Shown in pieces: positions 43,921-52,299 of a DNA stretch of 64,000 nt (its first letter is position 1; the number at the start of each line of letters is the position of its first letter). Both the position numbers and the translations under genes were made by a program. This DNA is from JAUIAI01 sp041396585 (GTDB lineage Bacteria; Pseudomonadota; Gammaproteobacteria; Burkholderiales; Burkholderiaceae_E), in the NCBI GenBank assembly GCA_041396585.1, contig JAWKYG010000016.1:94399-158398 (forward strand). The letters are read 5' to 3'. The notes under the pieces were generated by a model, which saw only the letters and a program-made list of their open reading frames with translations, did not search any database and was not told where the DNA came from.

Positions 43921-44928
43921 TCAGGCGCCCGCGCCCGCCCGCGGCGCGGCCACCTCGGGCACGGCAACCGCCTGCATCAGCTGGCGCACGATATGATCCG
44001 CATCGATGCCCTCGGCCAGCGCCTCGTAAGAGAGCACCAGCCGGTGGCGAAGCACGTCGGGCACGATGCCGGTCATGTCGTCGGGCAACACGTAGGAGCG
44101 GCCGCGCAGCAGCGCCATCGCGCGCGCCGCCTCCACCAGATGAATGCTCGCCCGCGGGCTGGCGCCAAAGCTCAGATAGGCCTGCAGGGCCTTCTGGCCG
44201 ACCGTGGATGGGTCGCGGGTGGCGCCCACCAGACGCACCGCGTATTGAATCAGCGCAGGCTCCACGAAAACCTGCCGGCACTCGCGCTGCAACCTGCCCA
44301 GTTGTTCGGTATCGGCCACCGCGTGGACCTCGGGCGCCGGCCCGGTGACCCGCTCGACGATCACGAATTCTTCTTCCGGACTCGGGTAGCCGACCAGCAC
44401 CTTCATCATGAAACGGTCGACCTGGGCTTCGGGCAGCGGATACGTGCCTTCGGTCTCGATCGGGTTCTGCGTGGCCATGACCAGGAAGGGCTCGGGCACG
44501 CGATGGCTGGTGCCGGCAATGGTGACCTGTCGCTCCTGCATGACCTCGAGCAGCGCGCTCTGAACCTTGGCGGGTGCCCGGTTGATTTCGTCGGCCAGCA
44601 GAAGATTCGTGAATACCGGCCCGAGCGCGGTCGTGAATTCGCTGTTCTTCTGATCGTAGATCCGGGTGCCGATCAGATCGGCCGGCACGAGATCGGGCGT
44701 GAACTGGATCCGTCCAAAACGCCCGCGGATGGATTCGGCCAGTGTCTTCACGGTCAGCGTCTTGGCCAGCCCGGGCACGCCCTCGACCAAAAGATGTCCC
44801 TGGGCAAGGATCGCCACCAGCACACGCTCGAGGAAGTGGTCCTGGCCGACCACCACCTTCTTCACCTCGTAGAGGATTTGTTCCATCAGGCCGGCGATGG
44901 CCTGCTTGTCGTGGTTCATGGCGCTCAT
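43921..44928 (-). CDS. MoxR family AAA+ ATPase
   Basis: A 335-residue AAA+ ATPase. Walker A is GVPGLAKT (50-57), Walker B LLLADEINRA (about 109-118), and sensor 1 lies in VMATQNPIETEGTYPLPEAQ. The arginine region is VDRFMMK, and the C-terminal lid includes LSFGASPRASIHL. MoxR proteins form hexameric chaperones that act on VWA partners, often to mature complexes or sense stress. It starts 32 bases after the protease gene and is followed closely by DUF58 and VWA genes. Confidence 0.95.
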   Translation of the reverse strand: MSAMNHDKQAIAGLMEQILYEVKKVVVGQDHFLERVLVAILAQGHLLVEGVPGLAKTLTVKTLAESIRGRFGRIQFTPDLVPADLIGTRIYDQKNSEFTTALGPVFTNLLLADEINRAPAKVQSALLEVMQERQVTIAGTSHRVPEPFLVMATQNPIETEGTYPLPEAQVDRFMMKVLVGYPSPEEEFVIVERVTGPAPEVHAVADTEQLGRLQRECRQVFVEPALIQYAVRLVGATRDPSTVGQKALQAYLSFGASPRASIHLVEAARAMALLRGRSYVLPDDMTGIVPDVLRHRLVLSYEALAEGIDADHIVRQLMQAVAVPEVAAPRAGAGA

Positions 44929-44960
44929 GGGCCGGGGCGCTCCTTGGGTTGGGGCGGGAA

Positions 44961-46049
44961 TCAGAAGGGTGAAGAGCCGGCGGCAGCGGCAGCGGACTCG
45001 ATCGGCACCGCGAATCCGATGCCGACGAAGACCCGGTCTTCGGTGGGATTCAGGATGGCCGTGACAATACCCACCACACTGCCATCCATCGTGACCAGTG
45101 GCCCACCCGAGTTGCCGGGATTGGCGGCCGCATCGAACTGGATCAGATTCTGGAGCTTTTCGCGGCCCTGCTTGGATCGAAACTCGCGGTTCAGGCCGGA
45201 GACCACGCCCGAGGAGACCGATGGGCCGATCCCGAACGGGAATCCGACCGCGATCACCCGTTCGCCGGGCTGCAACTCGGTGCTTGGCTTGACCGTCGCC
45301 GCCTTCAGACCCTCGGGGACCGTGCGCGCCTGCAAGACCGCCAGATCCTGCTCGGGGCGCAGGCCGACGATGCGTGCGCGCGACTCGGAACCATCGGCGA
45401 AGGTGACCATGATTCGTTGCGCCCCGGTGACCACATGCAGATTGGTCAGGATCACGCCACTGTCGACGAGCACCACGCCGGTGCCGATGCCCGCGACATC
45501 CGGCACGCGCTCTTCGGCCGGTTCGGAGCCGCCTTTGTCTGCCGGCGCCTTTTCGCTGCGGGGCCCGGCCGGATCCTGGCCGCCGGGAGCTCCGGCAGAT
45601 GGCTTGCGGCGCGCATTTGCCGACCCGCCCTGCGCTTCGTCATTCTCGCCGCGCACCATGACCACCGATCCGATCACCGCATTGAACGCGCGTGTCTCCT
45701 GGGCCGGCATCACCTGCTGCGAAAGCGTGTGCAGGACCGCGTCATCGATGTCGTCCTGGGTGGGCGCGGCCGGCTGGATCCGCCATTGGTCATAGGCCAG
45801 CAGCAAGGCGGCACTGAACAGCGCGGTGAATGCGACCAGCAGAGCGCGTTCGTGGCGCGACATCCAGGCACGCAGGCGCGGCAGGCGCTGGCGGCGCGGC
45901 TGCGGTTGGTCATCTCGATCCGCCGCCTGTGCCACGCCGGGCGGCGGATGAACCATCGCGCCGAAGGCGCCCGAGGTGTCTGCGGCTGCGCCGGCCGGTC
46001 GTGCCGCCGGGCGGCGTCGCGATGGGCTGTAGATCGGCGCGCGCTTCAT
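44961..46049 (-). CDS. Membrane-anchored HtrA-like S1C serine protease without PDZ domain
   Basis: A 362-residue protein. A basic cytoplasmic N-terminus (to about 67) is followed by one membrane span (68-85), a linker, and a trypsin-like S1C domain. The catalytic triad reads His205 in LTNLHVV, Asp235 in EQDLAVLQ and Ser314 in NPGNSGGPL. The C-terminus stops soon after the protease fold, so there is no PDZ domain. A long Ala/Gly/Pro linker (138-182) splits the early beta-strands. The protease faces the periplasm. Its place directly before moxR, with 32 bases between, suggests a shared task with the MoxR-VWA machine. Confidence 0.88.
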   Translation of the reverse strand: MKRAPIYSPSRRRPAARPAGAAADTSGAFGAMVHPPPGVAQAADRDDQPQPRRQRLPRLRAWMSRHERALLVAFTALFSAALLLAYDQWRIQPAAPTQDDIDDAVLHTLSQQVMPAQETRAFNAVIGSVVMVRGENDEAQGGSANARRKPSAGAPGGQDPAGPRSEKAPADKGGSEPAEERVPDVAGIGTGVVLVDSGVILTNLHVVTGAQRIMVTFADGSESRARIVGLRPEQDLAVLQARTVPEGLKAATVKPSTELQPGERVIAVGFPFGIGPSVSSGVVSGLNREFRSKQGREKLQNLIQFDAAANPGNSGGPLVTMDGSVVGIVTAILNPTEDRVFVGIGFAVPIESAAAAAGSSPF

Positions 46050-46069
46050 GGCTGCTGCCCGCCCCGCCG

Positions 46070-46723
46070 TCAGCCCAACAGGGCCTGCGCACCCGGGTTG
46101 AGCTCGGCCCCCCGCGCCGATGCGCGCGCGGTCGCCTCACGGGCACCGATGCGTGCATACCATTCGCGCACATTCGGGAAGTCGTCAAGCGACACCCGGT
46201 GGCGCTCATGCCGCCAGACCCAGGGATAGATCGCCATGTCCGCCACCGAGTATTCATCGCCGGCCACGAATGGCCGTCCATCGAGGCGGGCGTTCAATAC
46301 GCCATACAGACGCTGGCATTCGCGCGTATAGCGCTCGATGCCGTAGGGAACCTGTTCCTTGGCACCGAGAAAGTGATGCGCCTGGCCGGCCATCGGGCCG
46401 AGCCCGCCCATCTGCCACATCAGCCATTCATAGGCCTGGGTTCGTCCACGCACATCGCGGGGCAGGAAACGCCCGGATTTCTCGGCCAGATACAGAAGAA
46501 TGGCGCCCGATTCGAACACCGAAATGGGCTCGCCGCCATCTGCCGGTGCATGGTCGACAATCGCCGGAATCTTGTTGTTGGGCGATACCGCAAGAAAGGC
46601 CGGCGCGAATTGCTCGTCTTTGCCGATGTTGATCGACTTGAGCTGGTACTGCGCACCGATTTCTTCGAGCATGAGCAACGGTTTGTAGCCGTTAGGGGTG
46701 GTCCAGAAGTAGACGTCGTACAT
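46070..46723 (-). CDS. Glutathione S-transferase (YfcG/YghU-like)
   Basis: A 217-residue GST. The N-terminal thioredoxin fold has VYFWTTPNGYKPLLMLEEIG (Thr/Asn active-site region), SPNNKIPAIVDH with the conserved cis-Pro, and VFESGAILLYLAEKSG, the glutathione gamma-Glu contact. The helical C-terminal half includes VADMAIYPWVWRHE. The TPNG start and NNKIPAI are typical of the Nu-class disulfide-bond oxidoreductases. The frame is open far upstream, but that part is antisense to creatininase. It is cytoplasmic and lies between the creatininase and protease genes on the same strand. Confidence 0.9.
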   Translation of the reverse strand: MYDVYFWTTPNGYKPLLMLEEIGAQYQLKSINIGKDEQFAPAFLAVSPNNKIPAIVDHAPADGGEPISVFESGAILLYLAEKSGRFLPRDVRGRTQAYEWLMWQMGGLGPMAGQAHHFLGAKEQVPYGIERYTRECQRLYGVLNARLDGRPFVAGDEYSVADMAIYPWVWRHERHRVSLDDFPNVREWYARIGAREATARASARGAELNPGAQALLG

Positions 46724-46803
46724 GCTCGCGCTCCAGCAATCCTTGTTATCGACCCATCGGGATCCGGGGCCGGGCCGGTACAGAGACCGGTTTCGATGCA
46801 ATG

Positions 46804-47637
46804 CTAACCGTATTCCGGCCGTGATCGGGCAGCTCCCCGCGGGCCGGGGGGCCAATCGGTCGCGGCCGCTTGCTCGCAGACCCGGGCCAGCGCCCGCGCC
46901 ATGTGTTCGAGCAGGCGCGCGCCCTTGTCTGCACTGGCCACGCTGGCATTGCCACAGACTCCCTCGGGATGGAGGTCTTCGGCCATCCAACCGATGCCGA
47001 CCGGCTTCTCGATTCCCAGCGGGCCGCCAGCGCTGGCCAGGGCCTGGCCATGGCTGACAAAGTCCGTGGCTCGCTCCATCCGCACCAGCTGCGGATGCAG
47101 ATGCAGCAGCAACGAGGTTTCGACGTCGCCGCCATGCAACCCGAACTCCCGCTCCTGCGGATCGAACAGTCCTTCGGGCTTGCCCAGTGCACCGCTGTTG
47201 GCGCGCACCACGAGCAGACCGTGGGCAGCCCGCAGGCGCACCGCCGCCAGATCGACATGCGGCTTCTGCCCGCCGTGGGTGTTGAAGATGATCAGTTTGC
47301 GCAGACCGGCCGCGGCCACGCCGGCACCCACCTGCAACCACAGCTCGAGCAGGGTGCCGACGTCGCTGGACAGCGTGCCCGGGTGGTTCGTGTGCTCGAG
47401 GCTGTCGCCGATCTCGAGCGCGGGCAGCACCAGCACCCGCGCTGGCGGGCGCACGAGCGGCAACATGGCCCGTATCACACCGGCACTGATCAGGGCATCG
47501 GTTCCGAGTGGCAGGTGCGGGCCATGCTGCTCGATGGCCGAGACCGGCAGCAGGGCCACGCTGTCCGACGGATCGAGGGCTGCGACGTCGTCGCGCCCCA
47601 GGTGCTGCCAATAGGCATGCGGACTTGGCGCGATCAT
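46804..47637 (-). CDS. Creatininase family amidohydrolase
   Basis: A 277-residue member of the creatininase family. The metal site is formed by AIEQHGPHLPLGTDALI (Glu, His, Asp) near residue 35, FNTHGGQKPHV near 120 and LHGGDVETSLLLHL (Glu) near 170. Relatives hydrolyse cyclic amides such as creatinine, or formamides in riboflavin/F420 routes. Here the substrate is open. The start overlaps the stop of the DUF3482 GTPase gene by four bases, so they are coupled in one operon. Confidence 0.9.
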   Translation of the reverse strand: MIAPSPHAYWQHLGRDDVAALDPSDSVALLPVSAIEQHGPHLPLGTDALISAGVIRAMLPLVRPPARVLVLPALEIGDSLEHTNHPGTLSSDVGTLLELWLQVGAGVAAAGLRKLIIFNTHGGQKPHVDLAAVRLRAAHGLLVVRANSGALGKPEGLFDPQEREFGLHGGDVETSLLLHLHPQLVRMERATDFVSHGQALASAGGPLGIEKPVGIGWMAEDLHPEGVCGNASVASADKGARLLEHMARALARVCEQAAATDWPPGPRGAARSRPEYG

Positions 47638-49175
47638 GGGGCTTTCTCCTGAGTGGTTGCCGCGGTCGATACCGGCGGATAGAGATGCATGAGGATATCG
47701 TCCAGCAGCGTGGTGAATGCGCTGGCCAGCGGCCCGGTAAGGCTGCCTCGGGCCTTGGCCCGAACATCATCCGGCGAGCCCTGATCGACGGTTTCGCTCT
47801 CTTCATAGCGCCGCCCACGGACCAGGACCTGCTCGAATGCCTGCCGGTGCCGCTGCAGGGCCTGTTCGACGATCGTGCCCCAGTGCGGCGGGTATTCGCC
47901 GCGAACCCATTGCCCGCGCCCGCGCCCGAAATGCGCCACAGCGAGATAGGTCAGGGCCAGTGTCTGCACCTTGCCCATCAATACCGGTCTGGACCACTCG
48001 ATCGTGATTCCGCGGACACCCCGAAACAGATTGATACCGCGCGCCAGCCCGGCCGCGCCGAGCGCGCCGAGGATGCCACCGGCCAGCATGCCACCGCCAA
48101 GCGTGAGACCGCCCGTGGCCAGATCCGCCTTCAGACCGGCCAGGGCACCGGTCGCGACCCCGCCGACCACGGCCGCCTTGCCTTCGCTGAATTGTTCGTT
48201 GACCGTGAAGTGGCCCGCCACGCGGGTGATGATCTCGATCGATGCCTGGCCGGCCAGCGAATGCAGTTCGAGCAGGGCGCTGGTGGTGCGACGCAGGCCG
48301 CCATCCCAGCGCTGGGCGAGCGTCACCATGGCCTCGTCGCGCGCATCGCGCAGGGCCTTCATCGGCAGGCCCACCATCCCCCCGATATCGCGCAAGGTCT
48401 GCAGGGTACCGCCGCCTTCGAGCACGACGCGGTCGACCGCGGTCGCCGCGAGATTGTCGGCCAGCAGACGGCTGGCGCGGGAGAAGCGGCTGCGATGCAC
48501 GGCCAGGCGCGCATGGCGCAGCCGCAGGGCCGATGGCTGTCGGGCCGCGTCGAGAGCATCGACCATCGCGGCCAGCAGATGGTCTTCCTGCACCCAGCAG
48601 CGCGCGAATGCGTCGAGCGCGAGCACCGAGCGCACCAGCGGGTAGCCTGCCAGGTGGGCGCGCCAGCGCCCGATCTCCGCGGCCTCTTGCTCGGCGGGTT
48701 GCGGCGAGCCAAGCTGATTGAGCAGCACGATGATCGGTTTCTGCGTCCAGGCGAGAATACGCATCTCGGCGTCGAGATAGGTGATGTCCTCGGGCACCTC
48801 GGAGGCGTTGATCAGATAGAGCACGAGATCCGACTGCTCGCGAACATGTTGCAGCGATTGCTGGCTCGACCAGAGCGCGCGCTCGGTGACCCGGTCCCAG
48901 ACCTGATTGCGCAGCCACCCAAGCGCGCCATCGGCTTGTTCGAGGCGTCGAGCCAGCCGGATGCTGTCGCCAAAACCCGGCGTGTCCCAGAGCAGCAGGC
49001 GATCGCCTTCGGCGGTTTCCGCCAGCATGTGTGCATCGATGGTGTCGGTGACATGGGCCTGATCGCGAATCGTGCCGATGTCGCGATCGAGCAGCGTCCT
49101 TGCCAGTGTGGTCTTGCCAGCATTGGTATGCGACACCAGGCTCAGCGAAATCGTCTGTGCGCCGCTGCCGCTCAC
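47634..49175 (-). CDS. DUF3482 domain GTPase
   Basis: A 513-residue protein. An N-terminal GTPase domain has P-loop SHTNAGKTTL (residues 15-24), Switch II WDTPGFGDS, and a degenerate NKxD position (LLNQLGSP). A DUF3482 C-terminal half contains Gly/Ala-rich hydrophobic stretches (GGVATGALAGLKADLATGG and GGGMLAGGILGALGAAGLA) that look membrane-associating. It starts with a GTG overlapping the DUF2868 stop (GTGA). This gene pair is conserved in many beta- and gammaproteobacteria, but its role is unknown; a membrane-remodelling or stress function is plausible. Confidence 0.9.
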   Translation of the reverse strand: MSGSGAQTISLSLVSHTNAGKTTLARTLLDRDIGTIRDQAHVTDTIDAHMLAETAEGDRLLLWDTPGFGDSIRLARRLEQADGALGWLRNQVWDRVTERALWSSQQSLQHVREQSDLVLYLINASEVPEDITYLDAEMRILAWTQKPIIVLLNQLGSPQPAEQEAAEIGRWRAHLAGYPLVRSVLALDAFARCWVQEDHLLAAMVDALDAARQPSALRLRHARLAVHRSRFSRASRLLADNLAATAVDRVVLEGGGTLQTLRDIGGMVGLPMKALRDARDEAMVTLAQRWDGGLRRTTSALLELHSLAGQASIEIITRVAGHFTVNEQFSEGKAAVVGGVATGALAGLKADLATGGLTLGGGMLAGGILGALGAAGLARGINLFRGVRGITIEWSRPVLMGKVQTLALTYLAVAHFGRGRGQWVRGEYPPHWGTIVEQALQRHRQAFEQVLVRGRRYEESETVDQGSPDDVRAKARGSLTGPLASAFTTLLDDILMHLYPPVSTAATTQEKAP

Positions 49176-50659
49176 GCCGACCCCACCGGTCGAAACGTCT
49201 GCGCGTCCTGCGCGGGATCGCGCATCGGATCGGCGTCGATTGCCGGGTCGTCGGCCGGTTCGAGAAAGCGCGCAGTGCACCGGCCCTCGAGCATGCCGCG
49301 CCAGGCGGTGCGCCGTTGCTCGAGACGGGCCGCATCGGCGGGAAATCGCTCGCGAAAGCGCGTTTCGTCGATGACCACGACGGGGGACTCGGGCAGCGTC
49401 GCGCTCAGCATGTCGAGCAGGCGCCCATGGTGTTCGGCCTCCGGGGTGGCCGCCAGATTGAAAAGCACCAACAGGCGCTCGCCATCATCGAGTCGGGGCG
49501 GGGTGCGATCATCTTCGTCACCAAGGCGCCAGCCCTCGAGCAGGCGCAGGGTCGCGCCGTCCTGGTCAAGCGCGGCGCGCAGCAGAGCGGGTGTCGTGGC
49601 GGGCGGCGTGTACCCGTATGGCAATACCAGCCAGCGGCCGTGCAATGTGCCGGTGCGCGTGCCAGCCAAAAGGCGGCGGCGCGCGGCATCGTCCAATGGC
49701 CAGGGAAACTCGTGCGCGAGGGATCGAGCGCGGATCATCTGCCAGACGGCCATCAGCCCCCGTGGAAGGCCGATCGCGAGCATCAGCGTGATCGCGAACA
49801 GGTGAATCCAGCGAGCCGCATTCTCGCCGGCGCCGATCGAGAAATTCAGCGCGGCCAGAGCGGCCTCGTCGGGCAGTGCGATGCCGCTGATCGCCGCCGC
49901 CGGCCACAGCAGATGCCCGAGCAGCGCGCTTACCTGCGCGGCATCGAGAAATGTGCTTTCCCAGCCCGCGCGGTATTCGAGCGCCAGGCCCCGCCAATAC
50001 AGGGACGCCACCATGCCGATCGCGAAGAGCGCGGCCGCGAGATGCAGCCAGGCCAGCGCGCGGGCCCGCGCCAGGGGCGCCGAGCGTTGCCGCCAGAGAC
50101 GGCCGAATTCCTGGCGGATCACGGTCTCGGCCGATTTCTCGGCCGGGGTCTGCGCCGGCTCGAGCGGCGCCGACGCGCTGTCGCCGCGGGCCAGGGAGCG
50201 GCCCAGCAAGCGCAGCAACCAGGGCTCGGAGCGGCGAGCGGCGCGAACGACGTCTGCGGCCAGCAGCAGGTAGGTGAACAGGTTCCAGGCCAGCAGCATC
50301 AGAAACGGCGGCGAAAGCAGATTGAAGCGCTGACCGCCGGACAGAGCATCGGCCAGCAGACCGCCGGCCAGCCCGCACACCGCCAACAGAGGACCGGCAC
50401 GGCGAGGCCAGACGCGGCGCTGCAGCAGAACCGGCCAGCGGCTGCCGCGTTCACTGAGGCGTTCAAGCATTCGTCGCGCACGGGCGGCGAGCCACCGCTC
50501 GGGCGGGCCCTCGGGCGACGAGATCTGCTCGATGCTCAGGCCGGTGTCCGCGCAGGCAGCCCGTGCGGCCCAGGCCCGGTCTGACGGCTGCCAGTCCGGT
50601 GGGTTGGCTTCATCCAGAACCTGCGCGAGAGCCACCTCACGGGCTTGTCCTTCAATCAT
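49172..50659 (-). CDS. DUF2868 membrane protein
   Basis: A 495-residue DUF2868 protein. Its N-terminal cytoplasmic part (AWAARAACADTGLS) is followed by membrane spans near residues 88-104, 115-135, 205-225, 240-262 and 280-305. A large C-terminal soluble part carries LLVLFNLAATPEAEH and SPVVVIDETRFRERF. It is the usual partner of the DUF3482 GTPase, which follows with overlap. It starts the long minus-strand run of eight genes to 41.9 kb. No enzymatic motif is visible. Confidence 0.88.
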   Translation of the reverse strand: MIEGQAREVALAQVLDEANPPDWQPSDRAWAARAACADTGLSIEQISSPEGPPERWLAARARRMLERLSERGSRWPVLLQRRVWPRRAGPLLAVCGLAGGLLADALSGGQRFNLLSPPFLMLLAWNLFTYLLLAADVVRAARRSEPWLLRLLGRSLARGDSASAPLEPAQTPAEKSAETVIRQEFGRLWRQRSAPLARARALAWLHLAAALFAIGMVASLYWRGLALEYRAGWESTFLDAAQVSALLGHLLWPAAAISGIALPDEAALAALNFSIGAGENAARWIHLFAITLMLAIGLPRGLMAVWQMIRARSLAHEFPWPLDDAARRRLLAGTRTGTLHGRWLVLPYGYTPPATTPALLRAALDQDGATLRLLEGWRLGDEDDRTPPRLDDGERLLVLFNLAATPEAEHHGRLLDMLSATLPESPVVVIDETRFRERFPADAARLEQRRTAWRGMLEGRCTARFLEPADDPAIDADPMRDPAQDAQTFRPVGSA

Positions 50660-51010
50660 TCGTCAGCCGTTTCGAAAGCCGGCGAGAGGGGCCACGAATC
50701 GTGACTTCTCGGTGGGCCACATGACAATCGCGCTCCATCGACAGGTAAACGGCCGAGGCGCCATCCGGGTGACACCGCGTCCGCAATCCGTATCGTGCCA
50801 TGCACCCGGCTCCTGGACCCGGAACGATCCCATGCTGTGGTGATTTTCGCGTGTTCAGGCGGGCCGTTCGTCGGTGACCGGTGGAGCACGCGACCGCTGG
50901 TGCACTGGAAGTGGCAACTCATCCGCGAAGCGCCGATGAAGACGTGCGAGAGCCTGCAAATGCGCTCATGATGACCGCTAATGACAGCCAACACCGCGAG
51001 GACTGCCACG
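50660..51010. other. Divergent intergenic region
   Basis: About 350 bases between the DUF2868 gene and the hypothetical plus-strand gene. It should hold the promoter of the eight-gene run. I saw no clear -10/-35 pair, long palindrome or small gene; an in-frame ATG at 50981 is an alternative start of the next gene but lacks a ribosome-binding site. Confidence 0.4.
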
Positions 51011-51532
51011 ATGGATCTCGGCTTTCACGGCGACACCCTTTTGCATCGCGAACGGACGTTCGAACTCATCGATCAGCCATTGGAGATGTACTTCGAGCTG
51101 ATCGGCAGCCGCCCGGACTTCGACCCAGGCGAGGAGCTTGGGCGCGGCTACACCGCTCAGTGGATGATCGACGACGGTTGGCTTTTCCTGGTGAACATGC
51201 AGGCCCGCTGGAGCGGGGCCGACGAGCTCTCGCTCAAAGATCTGTTCCCGTTTGCCGGACAGCGTGTCTTCGCTGCCTGGTATCACGGGCAGCTGCGCGC
51301 CTATCGACGCGACAAGCCGCTGCCGGATCTGAGCAATCCGGCCCGCCGGCCGCATCCTGATGTCACCTTGACGATCGAGCATGGCCGTATCGCCAGCGCC
51401 ACCTTGATCGAGCGTTTCGGACACTCGCCCGACGCCCGCCAGGTGCGGCGCGCGACGCCGGCCGACGTGGTCTCGTTGGACGACTACCGTCGCGCGTCGG
51501 TGCATGCAGCCTTCGAAGATCTGATGATCTGA
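51011..51532 (+). CDS. Hypothetical protein
   Basis: A 173-residue soluble protein I do not recognise. It begins MDLGFHGDTLLHRERTFELI and then has EMYFELIGSRPDFDPGEELG, followed by YTAQWMIDDGWLFLVNMQAR and DLFPFAGQRVFAAWYHGQLR. The alternation of short strands and aromatic residues suggests an all-beta fold. The middle (strands of 8-10 residues separated by turns) recalls small bacterial proteins described as of unknown function. GCGAGGA lies eight bases before the ATG at 51011. It converges with the tautomerase-NTF2 gene, with 22 bases between. Confidence 0.7.
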   Translation: MDLGFHGDTLLHRERTFELIDQPLEMYFELIGSRPDFDPGEELGRGYTAQWMIDDGWLFLVNMQARWSGADELSLKDLFPFAGQRVFAAWYHGQLRAYRRDKPLPDLSNPARRPHPDVTLTIEHGRIASATLIERFGHSPDARQVRRATPADVVSLDDYRRASVHAAFEDLMI

Positions 51533-51554
51533 GCCGGTTTGGCCGCTGCACCGC

Positions 51555-52121
51555 TCAGCCGGTGCCGGCCCGCACCTCGGCGAGATCGTTCCAGACCTTC
51601 TGGTCGTGGATCAGCCCGTCGACCACGGTGAACCGGTCGACGAAGCGGATGCCTTCGAAGGGCGAGCCGTCGGGCCATTCGCCGAACAGCGTGCCATAGC
51701 ACCAGACCACCGTCGCGCCATCGGCAAACACGCATTCGCTGCGCTCGACGATCTTACCGATGCGCCGGTAGCGGCTGGCCGCCCAGTCGACCAGCTCGGC
51801 GGGCCGGCGAAAGCTCACCGGCCCTGGAAACTCCATCACGAAGCCGTCGGCCAGTCGGCTGGCGGCCGCGCTCAGATCGCGCGCCTCCATCTCCGCCAGG
51901 TACCCGAGCACCACGGTCTGGGCATTCGCGATGGCTGGTCCGGGCCGGGCGCTGCGCCCGGCGCGCATGTAGCCGGCCGGGTCGACCTCGTGCAAGAACA
52001 CGGTGACCGCGGCCGGATCAGCGGCGATCGTGGCCCGTACCGCATCCGTCAGACGTTTGGCCAGCAGTTCCCGGGTCTGTTCGTCATAGCCGCGGATCAG
52101 GTTCAGATGTAGTACTGGCAT
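51555..52121 (-). CDS. Tautomerase-SnoaL/NTF2 fusion protein
   Basis: A 188-residue two-domain protein. Residues 1-60 form a 4-oxalocrotonate tautomerase-like unit: the catalytic Pro is residue 2 (MPVLHLNLIRG), and TRELLAKRLTDAVRATIAAD and VTVFLHEVDP follow. Residues about 70-185 form a SnoaL/NTF2-like cone: VLGYLAEMEARDLSAAASRL, FVMEFPGPVSF, GRIRFVDRFTVVDGLI-type strands and LIHDQKVWNDLAEV. Both parts are small isomerase or hydratase-type folds, so a single enzyme handling an enol or keto intermediate is plausible. Start taken at the ATG at 52121, which puts Pro at position 2. Confidence 0.85.
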   Translation of the reverse strand: MPVLHLNLIRGYDEQTRELLAKRLTDAVRATIAADPAAVTVFLHEVDPAGYMRAGRSARPGPAIANAQTVVLGYLAEMEARDLSAAASRLADGFVMEFPGPVSFRRPAELVDWAASRYRRIGKIVERSECVFADGATVVWCYGTLFGEWPDGSPFEGIRFVDRFTVVDGLIHDQKVWNDLAEVRAGTG

Positions 52122-52299
52122 GGCGCTTCCTGGGCCCGCGTCACCGACCAGAGGGGCCGGTGGCACAGAGTGTTTATGATTCGGACTGCGCGTGCGCGTC
52201 GATGGCCGCGCAGCGTCGATGCGCCCGGTCCGGGGGTGGGCGCGATCACAACAGTGTAGCGACAGCCCGCGAACCCATGCCGCAACGATCTGATGCAGG

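Noticed and set aside
43477..45795. 772-codon plus-strand open frame
   Set aside because: It is antisense to DUF58, MoxR and the protease genes, all with clear motifs; it has no domain of its own. High GC keeps it open.
46724..47818. Long N-terminal extension of the GST frame
   Set aside because: It overlaps the creatininase gene in another frame and has no domain; GST homology begins at 46723.
49100..50584. 494-codon plus-strand frame
   Set aside because: It is antisense to the DUF2868 gene, which has recognisable membrane spans and an overlapping partner.
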